Part shown: piece after piece, positions 1 to 8,240 of the stretch
How the letters are laid out: every line of letters starts with the position of its first letter
Position numbering within the stretch: position 1 is the stretch's first letter
NCBI GenBank assembly: GCA_024346935.1
Contig: AP024878.1
Location: 682,001-746,000, forward strand
Direction: 5' to 3'
Length of the DNA stretch: 64,000 nt
Origin: Vibrio inusitatus
GTDB taxonomy: Bacteria; Pseudomonadota; Gammaproteobacteria; Enterobacterales; Vibrionaceae
Translations under genes and position numbers: made by a program
The notes under the pieces: model-generated
Databases searched by the model: none
Told to the model about the DNA's origin: nothing
What the model saw: only the letters and a program-made list of their open reading frames with translations

Positions 1-812
1 GCAAGGGTGACAGAGCCTTCACGAGGAATAGCATTGCGCAGACTACCGCCGGTAAACTCAATCAGTCTCAGGTCTAACTCTTCGGCATGACCGGCAAGAA
101 AGCGCGCCAACAACTTGTTCGCATTACCACGACCTGTGTGGATATCACAACCAGAGTGACCGCCCTTTAAACCTTTCAAGATTAGCTTTTTCGTCACAGA
201 GCCTTGCGGTGCATCTTCACGTCTGATTGTGAACTCAAGGCTAGAATCAATGCCACCGGCACAACCCATGTAAACTTCGCCCTCTTGTTCTGAGTCCGTA
301 TTAAGAAGGATATCCCCCTCAAGCCAGCCTTGTTGCAAGCCGAAAGCACCTGTCATACCGGCTTCTTCATCAATGGTTAGCAATACTTCGATTGGTCCAT
401 GAGCAACATCGGTTGAAGCAAGAACAGCAAGGCACGATGCCATACCTATACCATTGTCTGCACCTAACGTGGTGCCAGTCGCTGTTACCCACTCACCGTC
501 GATATACGGAAGGATAGGGTCGACAGTAAAGTCATGAACGGTATCTTCATTCTTCTGAGGTACCATGTCGATGTGTGCTTGTAGCACGACACCTTTTTTG
601 TTTTCCATACCAGGAGTTGCAGGCTTTTTGATGAAAAGATTACCTACAGCATCTTCTTTTACTTCTAGTCCCTGCTCTTTAGCCCAAGCAACAATATGGT
701 CTGCTAGCGCCTGCTCATGTTTAGAGGGGTGCGGGATAGAACAGATCTTATCGAAGAATGGCCAGATTGGATTTTGAGTTTGCAGGGTGATTTCATTGAG
801 AAATTGGGACAT
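1..812 (-). CDS. pepD: Aminoacyl-histidine dipeptidase PepD (N-terminal part)
   Basis: Cytosolic zinc dipeptidase of the M20C family, which cleaves Xaa-His and other dipeptides. The gene starts at 812 on the minus strand and runs off the left edge, so only about 270 of roughly 485-490 residues are visible. The expected di-metal site residues are present: H80 and D82 in a QAHIDMVP motif, D119 in LGADNGIG, E149 and E150 in TIDEEAG, and D173 in NTDSEQEG. The lid domain begins at about residue 186, and the last metal ligand (a His near the C-terminus in the family) lies outside the window. It is divergent from the purine permease across a 1-kb gap. Confidence 0.95.
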   Translation of the reverse strand, partial: MSQFLNEITLQTQNPIWPFFDKICSIPHPSKHEQALADHIVAWAKEQGLEVKEDAVGNLFIKKPATPGMENKKGVVLQAHIDMVPQKNEDTVHDFTVDPILPYIDGEWVTATGTTLGADNGIGMASCLAVLASTDVAHGPIEVLLTIDEEAGMTGAFGLQQGWLEGDILLNTDSEQEGEVYMGCAGGIDSSLEFTIRREDAPQGSVTKKLILKGLKGGHSGCDIHTGRGNANKLLARFLAGHAEELDLRLIEFTGGSLRNAIPREGSVTL

Positions 813-845
813 GTAATACTCCTTCATGCATACAAATAGCAACCA

Positions 846-902
846 ATACCAATCGAAGTAAGTAACAAACTAGGCTGATTGTTTACTTACTGTGGATGGC
901 AC
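846..902. repeat. 57-bp inverted-repeat pair resembling the ends of the 162-bp element
   Basis: The left end, from ATACCAAT to AGTAAGTAA (846-865), matches the terminus of the 162-bp repeats at 35514 and 62456 at about 17 of 20 positions by eye. The right end (883-902) is its imperfect inverted copy. Only about 17 bp separate the two arms, so this looks like an internally deleted derivative or a decayed end pair. It lies about 35 bp upstream of the pepD start. Confidence 0.45.
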
Positions 903-1129
903 AAGTACTAAGTTCGACCTCATGTAGGTCGAAGAATTGTGGGCAGGATATCACTGTGAAGTAGGGTTGGACAGGCAAACTCGTAAAGCTTGAGTAAGTT
1001 TTATTATCATTTGTGACGCGATAGTGAAGAAATTGAGCGTTAATTATTTATTTTACGTGTGAAATTAAATTACCAAAACAGGTCGCAAAACAGCCTGTTT
1101 TGACTTTTACGACCTCAATGAGAAAAATA

Positions 1130-1148
1130 CTTGTAATTAAATTACAAG
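1130..1148. promoter_or_regulatory. 19-bp perfect palindrome, candidate repressor operator
   Basis: CTTGTAATT-A-AATTACAAG is a perfect 9+1+9 inverted repeat. It overlaps the -35 element of the putative promoter at 1131-1159. A half-similar sequence, AATTAAATTAC, also occurs near 1063. The geometry suits a dimeric repressor, but I cannot assign the regulator family from the motif. Confidence 0.45.
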
Positions 1149-1159
1149 ATCGGTAATAT
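1131..1159 (+). promoter_or_regulatory. Putative promoter of a small transcript
   Basis: The -35-like TTGTAA (1131-1136) and -10-like TAATAT (1154-1159) are separated by exactly 17 bp, predicting transcription from about 1166. The -35 lies inside the palindrome at 1130-1148. The next features downstream are a long hairpin and two terminators, not a gene. Confidence 0.4.
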
Positions 1160-1329
1160 AAACCCTGTCGATACAGACTACCCTTCTATGAGCCACCCCG
1201 CTCATCATTATGTCTGTATCTATGCTAATTTAAAGCGCTAATTTGTTGATTTTAAACTAATTAGCCTTGGGATTTTAGATGGGTATATTGATAGCTTGTC
1301 GGCTAAAGATGTATTTCGTATAAAGTTTC

Positions 1330-1350
1330 AACCCTATTTATAGGGTTTTT
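1330..1350 (+). terminator. Intrinsic terminator, first of a tandem pair
   Basis: Stem AACCCTA/TAGGGTT with a 4-nt loop runs into five T residues. It would end the candidate small RNA at about 1350. Confidence 0.55.
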
Positions 1351-1410
1351 AAGCATGTGATTGAACTTCGGTTCACCCTGATATATTGGAAATTTATTAC
1401 TGATTTCATT

Positions 1411-1439
1411 AGCCGCCCAGTTTGGAGCGGCTTTTTTTT
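1411..1439 (+). terminator. Intrinsic terminator, second of a tandem pair
   Basis: Stem AGCCGC/GCGGCT with a 10-nt loop is followed by eight T residues. This is a strong rho-independent terminator on the plus strand, although no coding sequence lies upstream on that strand in the window. Confidence 0.8.
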
Positions 1440-1751
1440 CGTCTAAATCTTCTATTTTAAGGCTGTAATAATTAAGAGTAATAGCTGCTGGATGCCAGTT
1501 TGAGAGTTCTTCTTCAGATTACAGGGTAAGAGGCTTATTTCTATGTGCTACATAAGTACTTATCTGTAATTTTTGAGCTGTAACTTTAAGACAGGGTTCA
1601 ATAATTAACCTTATATATCAGACGGCACCTAACCATTCATATTCATGAATATCAATAAGTTAATGCATCCTCTAACGTTGACAGTTTGCGCATAAAGTGA
1701 TCCAAATGAATTTATAGCCAAAACAGTATGGTATTTCGTGATGTTACTCAC

Positions 1752-1757
1752 TATAAT
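1752..1757 (+). promoter_or_regulatory. -10 element of the purine permease promoter
   Basis: A consensus TATAAT lies 55 bp upstream of the permease start. The -35 region at 1729-1734 is poor, so an activator or another promoter may matter. The predicted transcription start, near 1764, lies just before the PurR-like box. Confidence 0.45.
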
Positions 1758-1773
1758 TCACGCCAATTTAGAT

Positions 1774-1789
1774 ACGCAAACGATTACTT
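1774..1789 (+). promoter_or_regulatory. PurR-like operator upstream of the purine permease
   Basis: ACGCAAACGATTAC matches the PurR box consensus ACGCAAACGTTTGC at 12 of 14 positions. It lies immediately downstream of the predicted transcription start and 24 bp before the start codon, a position fitting repression by hypoxanthine- or guanine-bound PurR. The call rests on motif similarity and on the purine function of the downstream genes. Confidence 0.6.
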
Positions 1790-1812
1790 TTAGAAACTTT
1801 TAGGAATTGATT

Positions 1813-3105
1813 ATGCTCGAGAAGCTATTCAAACTACGTGAACACGGTACTACGGTTCGCACTGAAATCATTGCAGGTATGACTACCTTCCTGACAATGG
1901 CCTACATCATCTTTGTTAACCCGTCGATGTTGTCTGCAACGGGCATGGATCACGGTGCTGTATTTGTAGCAACGTGTTTAGCTGCCGCTATTGGTTGTTT
2001 CATCATGGGTCTATACGCTAACTACCCAATTGCTCAAGCACCAGGAATGGGTCTTAACGCCTTCTTTACCTATGGTGTTGTTCTTGGCATGGGGTATGAA
2101 TGGCAGGTTGCACTAGCAGCGGTATTTGTATCAGGTATCTTGTTTATCTTGCTAAGCCTGTTTCGTATTCGTGAGTGGATTATTAATTCAATCCCTATGT
2201 CGCTGCGCACTGGTATCGCTGCGGGTATTGGTTTATTCCTTGCGTTTATCGGTCTTAAGAATGCAGGCATCGTAGTCGATAACCCAGCAACATTCGTTTC
2301 TCTTGGTGATATCACTAGCTTGAACGCGATTTTGGCTGCTGTTGGCTTCTTTATTACTATCGCTCTTGTTCACCGCGGCGTTCGTGGCGCGGTTATGATC
2401 GCTATCCTTTGTGTTACCGTTTTAGGTCTGATTTTTGGTGATGTTCAATACAACGGCTTAATGTCTGCTCCACCAAGCCTTGCTCCAACCTTCATGCAAC
2501 TGGATTTTGCTGGTGTATTTGAAGTTGGCATGATCTCAGTTATCTTCGCATTCTTGTTTGTTGATCTGTTTGATACGGCGGGCACGCTAGTGGGTGTAGC
2601 AACTAAAGCAAACCTTATTAAAGAAGATGGCAAACTGCCTCGTCTTAATAAGGCGCTATTGGCTGACTCCACTGCGACGTCAGTGGGTGCTTTACTTGGT
2701 ACTTCTAACACCACATCTTACGTAGAATCAACAGCTGGTGTTGCCGCTGGTGGTCGTACTGGTTTGACTGCAGTAACCGTAGGCGTACTTTTCCTATTGG
2801 CTTTGCTGTTTTCTCCATTAGCGGGTATGATTCCGCCCTATGCGACAGCAGGAGCGCTATTTTATGTAGCTATCCTGATGCTTTCTGGTCTAGTGAACAT
2901 TGACTGGAGTGACATTACAGAAGCTGCTCCTGTAGTAGTAACTTGCTTGTTAATGCCTCTAACGTTCTCTATCGCAGAGGGTATATCTCTAGGCTTCATC
3001 TCTTACGCTGCAATTAAATTGCTGAGTGGTAAGGGACGCGACGTTTCCATGAGTGTTTGGGTTATGTCTGCTGTCTTTATCCTAAAATATGTTTTGACCG
3101 CTTAA
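1813..3105 (+). CDS. Purine (guanine/hypoxanthine-type) NCS2 permease, AzgA subfamily
   Basis: Inner-membrane proton-coupled importer of purine bases, 430 residues, close in size to E. coli GhxP and AdeP. It is hydrophobic throughout with about a dozen membrane segments. It has AzgA-type motifs such as the N-terminal TEIIAGMTTFLTMAYI, APGMGLNAFF at about residue 77, and the FLFVDLFDTAGTLVGV and GTSNTTSYVESTAG stretches that line the substrate site in NCS2 proteins. The start is ATG 1813 with TAGGAA six bases upstream; an in-frame TTG at 1807 overlaps the RBS and is rejected. It is followed 27 bp later by gpt, so import is coupled to salvage. A PurR-like box sits upstream. The exact base preference is not readable from sequence. 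Confidence 0.9.
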   Translation: MLEKLFKLREHGTTVRTEIIAGMTTFLTMAYIIFVNPSMLSATGMDHGAVFVATCLAAAIGCFIMGLYANYPIAQAPGMGLNAFFTYGVVLGMGYEWQVALAAVFVSGILFILLSLFRIREWIINSIPMSLRTGIAAGIGLFLAFIGLKNAGIVVDNPATFVSLGDITSLNAILAAVGFFITIALVHRGVRGAVMIAILCVTVLGLIFGDVQYNGLMSAPPSLAPTFMQLDFAGVFEVGMISVIFAFLFVDLFDTAGTLVGVATKANLIKEDGKLPRLNKALLADSTATSVGALLGTSNTTSYVESTAGVAAGGRTGLTAVTVGVLFLLALLFSPLAGMIPPYATAGALFYVAILMLSGLVNIDWSDITEAAPVVVTCLLMPLTFSIAEGISLGFISYAAIKLLSGKGRDVSMSVWVMSAVFILKYVLTA

Positions 3106-3132
3106 TTGCGTCATTAAATAGGTTTTCAAGTT

Positions 3133-3597
3133 ATGCCAAAAAAATACATCATCACCTGGGATGAAATGCAGACAAACTGTCGTGAGCTTGCTGCTCGTCA
3201 AATGCCTGCTGAACAGTGGAAAGGTATCTGGGGTGTGAGCCGTGGTGGTCTAGTTCCTGCTGCTATTCTTGCTCGTGAATTAGGTATCCGTTACGTTGAT
3301 ACTATTTGTATCTCAAGCTACGACCATGATCACCAGCGTGACATGACCGTTCTTAAAGCACCTGAAGGTGATGGCGAAGGCTTCCTAATCGTTGAAGATT
3401 TAGTGGATAGTGGTGACACTGCACGTAAGCTACGTGAAATGTACCCTAAAGCGAAGTTGATCGCTGTATGTGCTAAGCCTTCTGGCGCTGAACTGCTAGA
3501 CGATTATGTTGTTGATATTGCTCAAGAGACTTGGATTGAGCAGCCTTGGGATATGCAGCTACAATTTGCAGAGCCGATTAATCGCAAACGCAAATAA
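3133..3597 (+). CDS. gpt: Xanthine-guanine phosphoribosyltransferase
   Basis: Converts guanine, xanthine and, less well, hypoxanthine plus PRPP to GMP, XMP and IMP, at the inner face of the membrane. At 154 residues it is close to E. coli Gpt (152). The PRPP-binding loop is the acidic pair plus [10 protein letters not shown] at about residues 92-103, preceded by [16 protein letters not shown] at about 36-44 is the conserved N-terminal loop. It lies 27 bp after the purine permease with a terminator directly behind it, so permease and gpt form a two-gene purine salvage unit. Confidence 0.96.
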   Translation: MPKKYIITWDEMQTNCRELAARQMPAEQWKGIWGVSRGGLVPAAILARELGIRYVDTICISSYDHDHQRDMTVLKAPEGDGEGFLIVEDLVDSGDTARKLREMYPKAKLIAVCAKPSGAELLDDYVVDIAQETWIEQPWDMQLQFAEPINRKRK

Positions 3598-3644
3598 TTA
3601 GCTTTTTCGGTACTCATACAGTATCGCAAAATAATATTTATATT

Positions 3645-3671
3645 AAATGCCTCTATTTAGAGGCATTTTTT
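3645..3671 (+). terminator. Intrinsic terminator after gpt
   Basis: Stem AAATGCCTC/GAGGCATTT with a 6-nt loop ends in a T run. It overlaps the in-frame upstream extension of frsA, which is one reason the later frsA start is preferred. Confidence 0.85.
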
Positions 3672-3712
3672 GTTTATGCTTAAGCATAAGTTCAATTCGA
3701 AGATGCCCTCAT

Positions 3713-4951
3713 ATGACTGAAGAACACAATAAAAATCTTTCCGAGCAACTATTCTCTAAGCATTTACAAGCAAAAGAAACCTCAGGCTTAACGCAGTACA
3801 TGCCAAGCAGCTTGAGTATCTTAGAGAATAAGCCACAGCATTCTTGGTATCGTAATCTGCGCCGGTTGCAATGGATTTGGCAGGGGGCAGACCCAATTGA
3901 ACAAGATCAAGTACTCGCACGGATATCTTCATCTGAACACTCTAGGAGTAACGACGAGTGGTTGGATACCGTTATGGGGTTTCGTTCGGGGAATTGGGCC
4001 TATGAATGGACACATGCTGGGATGGTTCATCAAAAACGTGCTGCAGACCTAAAGGGAGATGAGGCCGCTGAAGCGCTTTATAAAGCGAGCCTTTATTTCA
4101 GTATTGCAGCCTACCCACATATCAAGGGCGATAACCTATCTCTACAAGCTCAAGTATTAGCAAACAAGGCTTACGAAGATGCATCTCATGCCAGTAAGTA
4201 TGTGTTTAAGCAACTTAATGTGCCTTATAAGGGAAAAACGGTTCAAGCCAATTTACACCTGCCACATACTGAGCGTCCATTACCCGTGGTCATCGTATGT
4301 GCGGGGTTAGATAGCGTACAAACCGATATGTGGAAGCTTTTCCTCGACCACCTAGCCCCTAATGAATTTGCGATGCTGACTATTGATATGCCATCCGTGG
4401 GTAAAAGCAGTCAATGGACGCTTTCAGAGGATACGAGCTGTTTACACAAGGCTTTGCTGGATTATCTGCCGCAAGTGCCATTTGTAGACCACTGGAAAGT
4501 AGGGCTACTGGGATTCCGCTTCGGGGGCAATGCACTGGTTCGCTTAAGCTTTTTGGAGCAAGACAGAATTAAGGCATGTGTCGCAATAGGCTCGCCAGTA
4601 CATGATATCTTGGCAAATCCAGAAAAGCTGACGAACATGTCGAAAATGTATATCGATGTACTGGGCTCTCGTCTTGGTAAATCGCCGGTTGATATTCAAA
4701 GCTTGACGGGGCAGATGTCAGCATGGTCTCTTCGTACTCAAGGTTTGCTTGCCGCTCGTCGCACCAATGTGCCGATGTTAGCTATTTCTTTGGAAGGCGA
4801 TCCTGTCGCACCCCATAGCGACAATAAATTGATAGCAATGTCGAGTAAGGTAGGGAAGGCCGTGAAGATCCCGTCAAAGAATTTGAGCTCTGGATACCAA
4901 AAATCACTAAACCTAGCGATAGATTGGCTCCTTGAAGAATTAAAATCGTGA
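3713..4951 (+). CDS. frsA: Fermentation-respiration switch protein FrsA
   Basis: Alpha/beta-hydrolase-fold protein (412 residues; E. coli FrsA 414), reported to bind the glucose-specific phosphotransferase component IIA(Glc) and influence the balance of fermentation and respiration. Visible features are an N-terminal helical cap with WYRNLRRLQWIWQG, the hydrolase core beginning at about residue 190 (PVVIVCAGLDS), and LLGFRFGGNALVRL at the nucleophile-elbow position, where Phe-Arg-Phe replaces the usual Gly-x-Ser-x-Gly, as in the family. ATG 3713 (MTEEHNKN) is chosen because the longer reading starting at 3647 would include the gpt terminator. The specific enzymatic activity remains debated for the family. 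Confidence 0.9.
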   Translation: MTEEHNKNLSEQLFSKHLQAKETSGLTQYMPSSLSILENKPQHSWYRNLRRLQWIWQGADPIEQDQVLARISSSEHSRSNDEWLDTVMGFRSGNWAYEWTHAGMVHQKRAADLKGDEAAEALYKASLYFSIAAYPHIKGDNLSLQAQVLANKAYEDASHASKYVFKQLNVPYKGKTVQANLHLPHTERPLPVVIVCAGLDSVQTDMWKLFLDHLAPNEFAMLTIDMPSVGKSSQWTLSEDTSCLHKALLDYLPQVPFVDHWKVGLLGFRFGGNALVRLSFLEQDRIKACVAIGSPVHDILANPEKLTNMSKMYIDVLGSRLGKSPVDIQSLTGQMSAWSLRTQGLLAARRTNVPMLAISLEGDPVAPHSDNKLIAMSSKVGKAVKIPSKNLSSGYQKSLNLAIDWLLEELKS

Positions 4952-5061
4952 CATATATGTTAATTTAATGGCACTATGAGTGTTGCTTATGTAACTGATG
5001 AGCAACATAAAAATCGCTGTGCGTAGTTGTGCGTGGCGAAGCAATAATAAATGGAGTTATT

Positions 5062-5451
5062 ATGCCAGGAAACAAACCTACTTATCATCGGATGATCGCA
5101 AAGCTCAAAGCGATTGGTCCTTATTTACGTGAAGCTGAATGTAAACCAAACCTGTTTTTGTTCGATTGCTTGTCTGTTTGTGTCGATGACACTAAATCAC
5201 CAGAGTGCCGCGAGTTTTGGGGCTGGTGGATGGAACTAGAAAAGCAAGACGAAGAAAACATTTGTACTGCTCGCTTTCATCACGGAATGTATAACGCGTC
5301 AGGCGCATGGGTAGATGAAAAGCTTCCAGCTGCCGCAGAGGCGGAAGTGCAACGCACTCAAAGCGTTTTTCAAGCCAAAATTCAGAAGCAACTGACTGAG
5401 CAATTTGCTTTAGAGTTTGCTTTACATGAAGATTCTGAAGCCATCGCTTAA
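5062..5451 (+). CDS. crl: Sigma-S holoenzyme assembly factor Crl
   Basis: Small cytoplasmic protein (129 residues; E. coli Crl 133) that binds sigma-S and promotes its association with RNA polymerase core, raising stationary-phase and stress transcription. The central block REFWGWWMELE and the FHHGMYNASGAW region are family hallmarks. ATG 5062 follows GGAG by six bases; the longer reading from GTG 5029 contains that RBS and is not used. It is flanked by frsA and proB, as in V. cholerae, and followed by its own terminator. Confidence 0.92.
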   Translation: MPGNKPTYHRMIAKLKAIGPYLREAECKPNLFLFDCLSVCVDDTKSPECREFWGWWMELEKQDEENICTARFHHGMYNASGAWVDEKLPAAAEAEVQRTQSVFQAKIQKQLTEQFALEFALHEDSEAIA

Positions 5452-5468
5452 TTAAAAAACATTGATTC

Positions 5469-5490
5469 AAGGCGCCTAGTGGCGCCTTTT
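5469..5490 (+). terminator. Intrinsic terminator after crl
   Basis: Stem AAGGCGCC/GGCGCCTT with loop TAGT is followed by a T-rich tail reaching 5499. Confidence 0.85.
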
Positions 5491-5565
5491 TGTTTTTTTA
5501 GCTTGTGCAACGGGTCACACCTTGTTAAAAAAGGGACTCTTTTTATCAGTATCATTGAGTAACAA

Positions 5566-6675
5566 ATGCAAGCTAAGACAGTTGTGGTGAAACTTGGCAC
5601 AAGTGTGCTAACAGGGGGCTCTCAGTTCCTTAACCGCGCCCATATGGTTGATTTAGTGCGTCAGTGCGCAGAATTAAAGCAACGTGGCTATAACCTAGTT
5701 CTAGTATCTTCTGGCGCGATTGCTGCTGGTCGAGAGCATCTAGGACACCCCAAACTCCCCAACTCAATGGCAAGCAAACAACTCTTAGCTGCTGTCGGTC
5801 AGTCACATCTTATCCAAGTGTGGGAGTCATTATTTTCAATCTATGGCTTAAAGATTGGGCAGATGTTGCTAACTCGTGCTGATCTCGACGATAGAGAGCG
5901 CTTTCTAAATGCTAGGGATACGATTAATGCCCTAGTTGAGCATGATATTATTCCTATCGTAAACGAAAATGATGCGGTGGCGACTACAGAGATAAAGGTT
6001 GGAGACAACGATAACCTTTCGGCGTTGGTTGGGATTTTGTGCGGCGCAGATACACTGTTGCTATTGACCGATCAGCCAGGTTTATTTACCGCTGACCCAA
6101 GAAACAACCCAGAAGCTGAGTTGATTCGTGAAGTCACTACTATTGACGAGACCCTGCGTAAAATTGCCGGTGGCAGTGGCACAACCCTAGGTACGGGTGG
6201 CATGGCAACTAAACTGCAAGCTGCAGATATTGCCCGCCGCGCTGGTATTGAAGTGATTATTGCAGCTGGAAGTGCACAAAATGTGGTGATTGAGAGTGTT
6301 TCGACTTCGCCAAGTGGTACGCGCTTCGTTGCACTTCCTGATGCCCTTGAAAATCGTAAGCGCTGGATACTGGCAGGTCCCGCTGCAACCGGTGAAATTA
6401 TTATCGATGAAGGTGCAGTACAAGCCCTACAAACGAAAGGCAGTAGCCTTTTAGCTAAAGGTGTTATTGGCGTGAATGGTAATTTTGCTCGCGGTGAAGT
6501 TGCGCGAGTTACCACTCAATCTGGAACCTTGATTGCGAAGGGGCTCGTTAGCTACTCCTGTGATGATATGCGCCAAATAAAAGGCATGCATAGCAAACAA
6601 ATAGGTGAAGCTTTGGGCTATGACTATGGCTCCGAAGTAGTACACCGTGACGACTTAGTCATGATGCAAGATTAA
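5566..6675 (+). CDS. proB: Glutamate 5-kinase ProB
   Basis: First step of proline synthesis: phosphorylates glutamate to gamma-glutamyl phosphate, with feedback inhibition by proline. The protein has 369 residues (E. coli 367). It has an amino-acid-kinase domain ([13 protein letters not shown] at 7-19, [22 protein letters not shown] with [25 protein letters not shown]) and a C-terminal PUA domain from about residue 275. The start ATG 5566 has only a weak RBS. It lies 39 bp before proA, with which it forms an operon and in other bacteria a complex that channels the labile intermediate. Confidence 0.97.
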   Translation: MQAKTVVVKLGTSVLTGGSQFLNRAHMVDLVRQCAELKQRGYNLVLVSSGAIAAGREHLGHPKLPNSMASKQLLAAVGQSHLIQVWESLFSIYGLKIGQMLLTRADLDDRERFLNARDTINALVEHDIIPIVNENDAVATTEIKVGDNDNLSALVGILCGADTLLLLTDQPGLFTADPRNNPEAELIREVTTIDETLRKIAGGSGTTLGTGGMATKLQAADIARRAGIEVIIAAGSAQNVVIESVSTSPSGTRFVALPDALENRKRWILAGPAATGEIIIDEGAVQALQTKGSSLLAKGVIGVNGNFARGEVARVTTQSGTLIAKGLVSYSCDDMRQIKGMHSKQIGEALGYDYGSEVVHRDDLVMMQD

Positions 6676-6714
6676 GAGCTTAATCGCTCACAAGAAATTA
6701 TAGAGGATGACACT

Positions 6715-7965
6715 GTGGATCTTATTCAACTTGGCCAGAGCGCAAAACATGCATCTTTTGCTCTAGCAACGACGACCACCGCAACTAAAAATCAAGCCTT
6801 AGCGATTATGGCTGATGAGCTGGAAAAACAATCGAAAACGATTCTAGAAGCAAATGCTATCGATATTCAAAACGGTCGTGAAGCAGGGATGAGTGAAGCT
6901 CTTCTGGATCGTCTACTGCTAAATGAGGCTCGATTATCGGCAATTGCTGACGATGTTCGCAATGTAATCAAGTTAAGTGACCCTATTGGTAGTGAACTGG
7001 ATAGTCGCGTGCTAGAAAATGGCTTGGCGCTATCTCGCAGACGCGTACCTTTAGGTGTGGTCGGCGTTATATACGAGGCACGTCCAAATGTGACCATTGA
7101 TATCGCTTCTTTATGCCTAAAAACAGGCAATGCCAGTATTTTGCGTGGTGGCAGAGAGACCTTCCATTCAAACATGGCTTTGGTTAAGGTTATTCAAACA
7201 GCCCTAGAACAAGCAGGGTTACCTGCAGCTTCTGTTCAATATATTGAAAAGCCTGATCGTGAGCTTGTTTCTCAATTATTGAAGCTAGATGAGTACGTTG
7301 ACATGATCATTCCTCGTGGTGGGGCTGGTTTACATAAAATGTGTAAAGAAAACAGCACTATCCCTGTGATCATTGGTGGATTTGGTATTTCTCATGTGTA
7401 TGTTGATGAGAGTGCAGATATCGAGCGTTCGCTAACAGTAGTAGAAAACTCTAAGGTGCAGCGTCCTTCAGCGTGTAACTCTTTGGATACCTTGCTTGTT
7501 CATCAATCAATCGCAGATGAGTTCCTTGGTAAACTTGCTCACCAACTCAATGATAAAATCGAGTTTGTAGCAGATGCTTCAGCGTTGCCATACTTGACTA
7601 ACGCGACCAAGCTTCGTGAAGCCATTGAAGGGGATTTTGACACTGAATGGCTCGCCTTCATCTTGGGCGTAAAGGTAGTTAAGGATGTGGATGAGGCTAT
7701 TGAGCATATGCGTGAGCACAACGCGAGCCACTCAGATGCCATCATGACCAATGACTTGAATAATGCTGAGCGCTTCATTAATTCTGCAGGATCTGCTGCG
7801 GTTTATGTGAATGCTTCGACACGTTTTACTGATGGTGCCCAGTTTGGCCTAGGTGCTGAGGTTGCAGTTTCTACACAAAAATTGCACGCTCGCGGCCCGA
7901 TGGGACTGGAAGAGTTAACCAGTTATAAATGGGTAGGAAAGGGCGACTACTTACCAAGACCATAA
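6715..7965 (+). CDS. proA: Gamma-glutamyl phosphate reductase ProA
   Basis: Second step of proline synthesis: NADPH-dependent reduction of gamma-glutamyl phosphate to glutamate-5-semialdehyde. The protein has 416 residues (E. coli 417) with an aldehyde-dehydrogenase fold. The catalytic cysteine lies in [14 protein letters not shown], and [18 protein letters not shown] and [10 protein letters not shown] are cofactor-binding loops. The start is GTG 6715, preceded by AGAGGATG. It completes the proBA operon and is followed by a strong terminator. Confidence 0.97.
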   Translation: MDLIQLGQSAKHASFALATTTTATKNQALAIMADELEKQSKTILEANAIDIQNGREAGMSEALLDRLLLNEARLSAIADDVRNVIKLSDPIGSELDSRVLENGLALSRRRVPLGVVGVIYEARPNVTIDIASLCLKTGNASILRGGRETFHSNMALVKVIQTALEQAGLPAASVQYIEKPDRELVSQLLKLDEYVDMIIPRGGAGLHKMCKENSTIPVIIGGFGISHVYVDESADIERSLTVVENSKVQRPSACNSLDTLLVHQSIADEFLGKLAHQLNDKIEFVADASALPYLTNATKLREAIEGDFDTEWLAFILGVKVVKDVDEAIEHMREHNASHSDAIMTNDLNNAERFINSAGSAAVYVNASTRFTDGAQFGLGAEVAVSTQKLHARGPMGLEELTSYKWVGKGDYLPRP

Positions 7966-8045
7966 TGCTTGGTTAACCTTTGCTTGTAACGAACTGAAAA
8001 TCAAGATGATTCAGGTTATTAAGATTTTGACATAAAAAGTAATGA

Positions 8046-8070
8046 GGGCTCAATCACAGAGCCCTTTTTT
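8046..8070 (+). terminator. Intrinsic terminator after proA
   Basis: Stem GGGCTC/GAGCCC with a 7-nt loop is followed by six T residues. It separates proBA from the nrdR-rib operon. Confidence 0.85.
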
Positions 8071-8165
8071 GATGCTCAAGCATAGATCTTCACTCTCGAA
8101 TCAATTCATTAAATCCGTTACACTAATGAGATCAAATTGCATTGCTAATAATGCTTAGTATTAAT

Positions 8166-8205
8166 ACCAACCCGATGTTGGTTTTACTTAGATGAGTAAA
8201 ATCGG
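8166..8205 (+). promoter_or_regulatory. Overlapping hairpins in the nrdR leader
   Basis: Two stems compete. ACCAAC/GTTGGT (8166-8182) has a 5-nt loop whose CCGAT can instead pair with ATCGG at 8201-8205, enclosing TTTTACT/AGTAAAA. The region lies 36-75 bp before the nrdR start. It may be a leader structure, an operator or a small repeat; I see no T tract for a terminator. Confidence 0.3.
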
Positions 8206-8240
8206 CATAGCGCCCTTTTCATCGTATATATGGAGCTTGT

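Larger units (their letters stand above)
1166..1439 (+). ncRNA. Candidate small RNA, no recognised family
   Basis: The stretch has a promoter-like sequence just upstream, a two-tier hairpin at 1170-1220 and two intrinsic terminators, giving an RNA of about 185 or 274 nt. The hairpin has outer stem GATACAGAC/GTCTGTATC (9 bp), inner stem ATGAGC/GCTCAT and a six-base loop. I find no ORF longer than 14 codons in it. It does not match purine, GEMM or FMN riboswitches, GcvB, Qrr or Spot 42 as I know them. Alternatively it could be an attenuated leader for the permease, but that gene has its own promoter-like sequence about 300 bp further on. Confidence 0.4.

Noticed and set aside
565..777. 70-codon plus-strand ORF antisense to pepD
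   Set aside because: It lies entirely inside the well-supported pepD frame and has no RBS or family resemblance.
1166..1806. Purine riboswitch ahead of the permease
   Set aside because: The conserved purine-aptamer junction sequences (TATAAT, TTTCTACC) and three-way layout are absent, and two terminators sit more than 350 bp before the gene.
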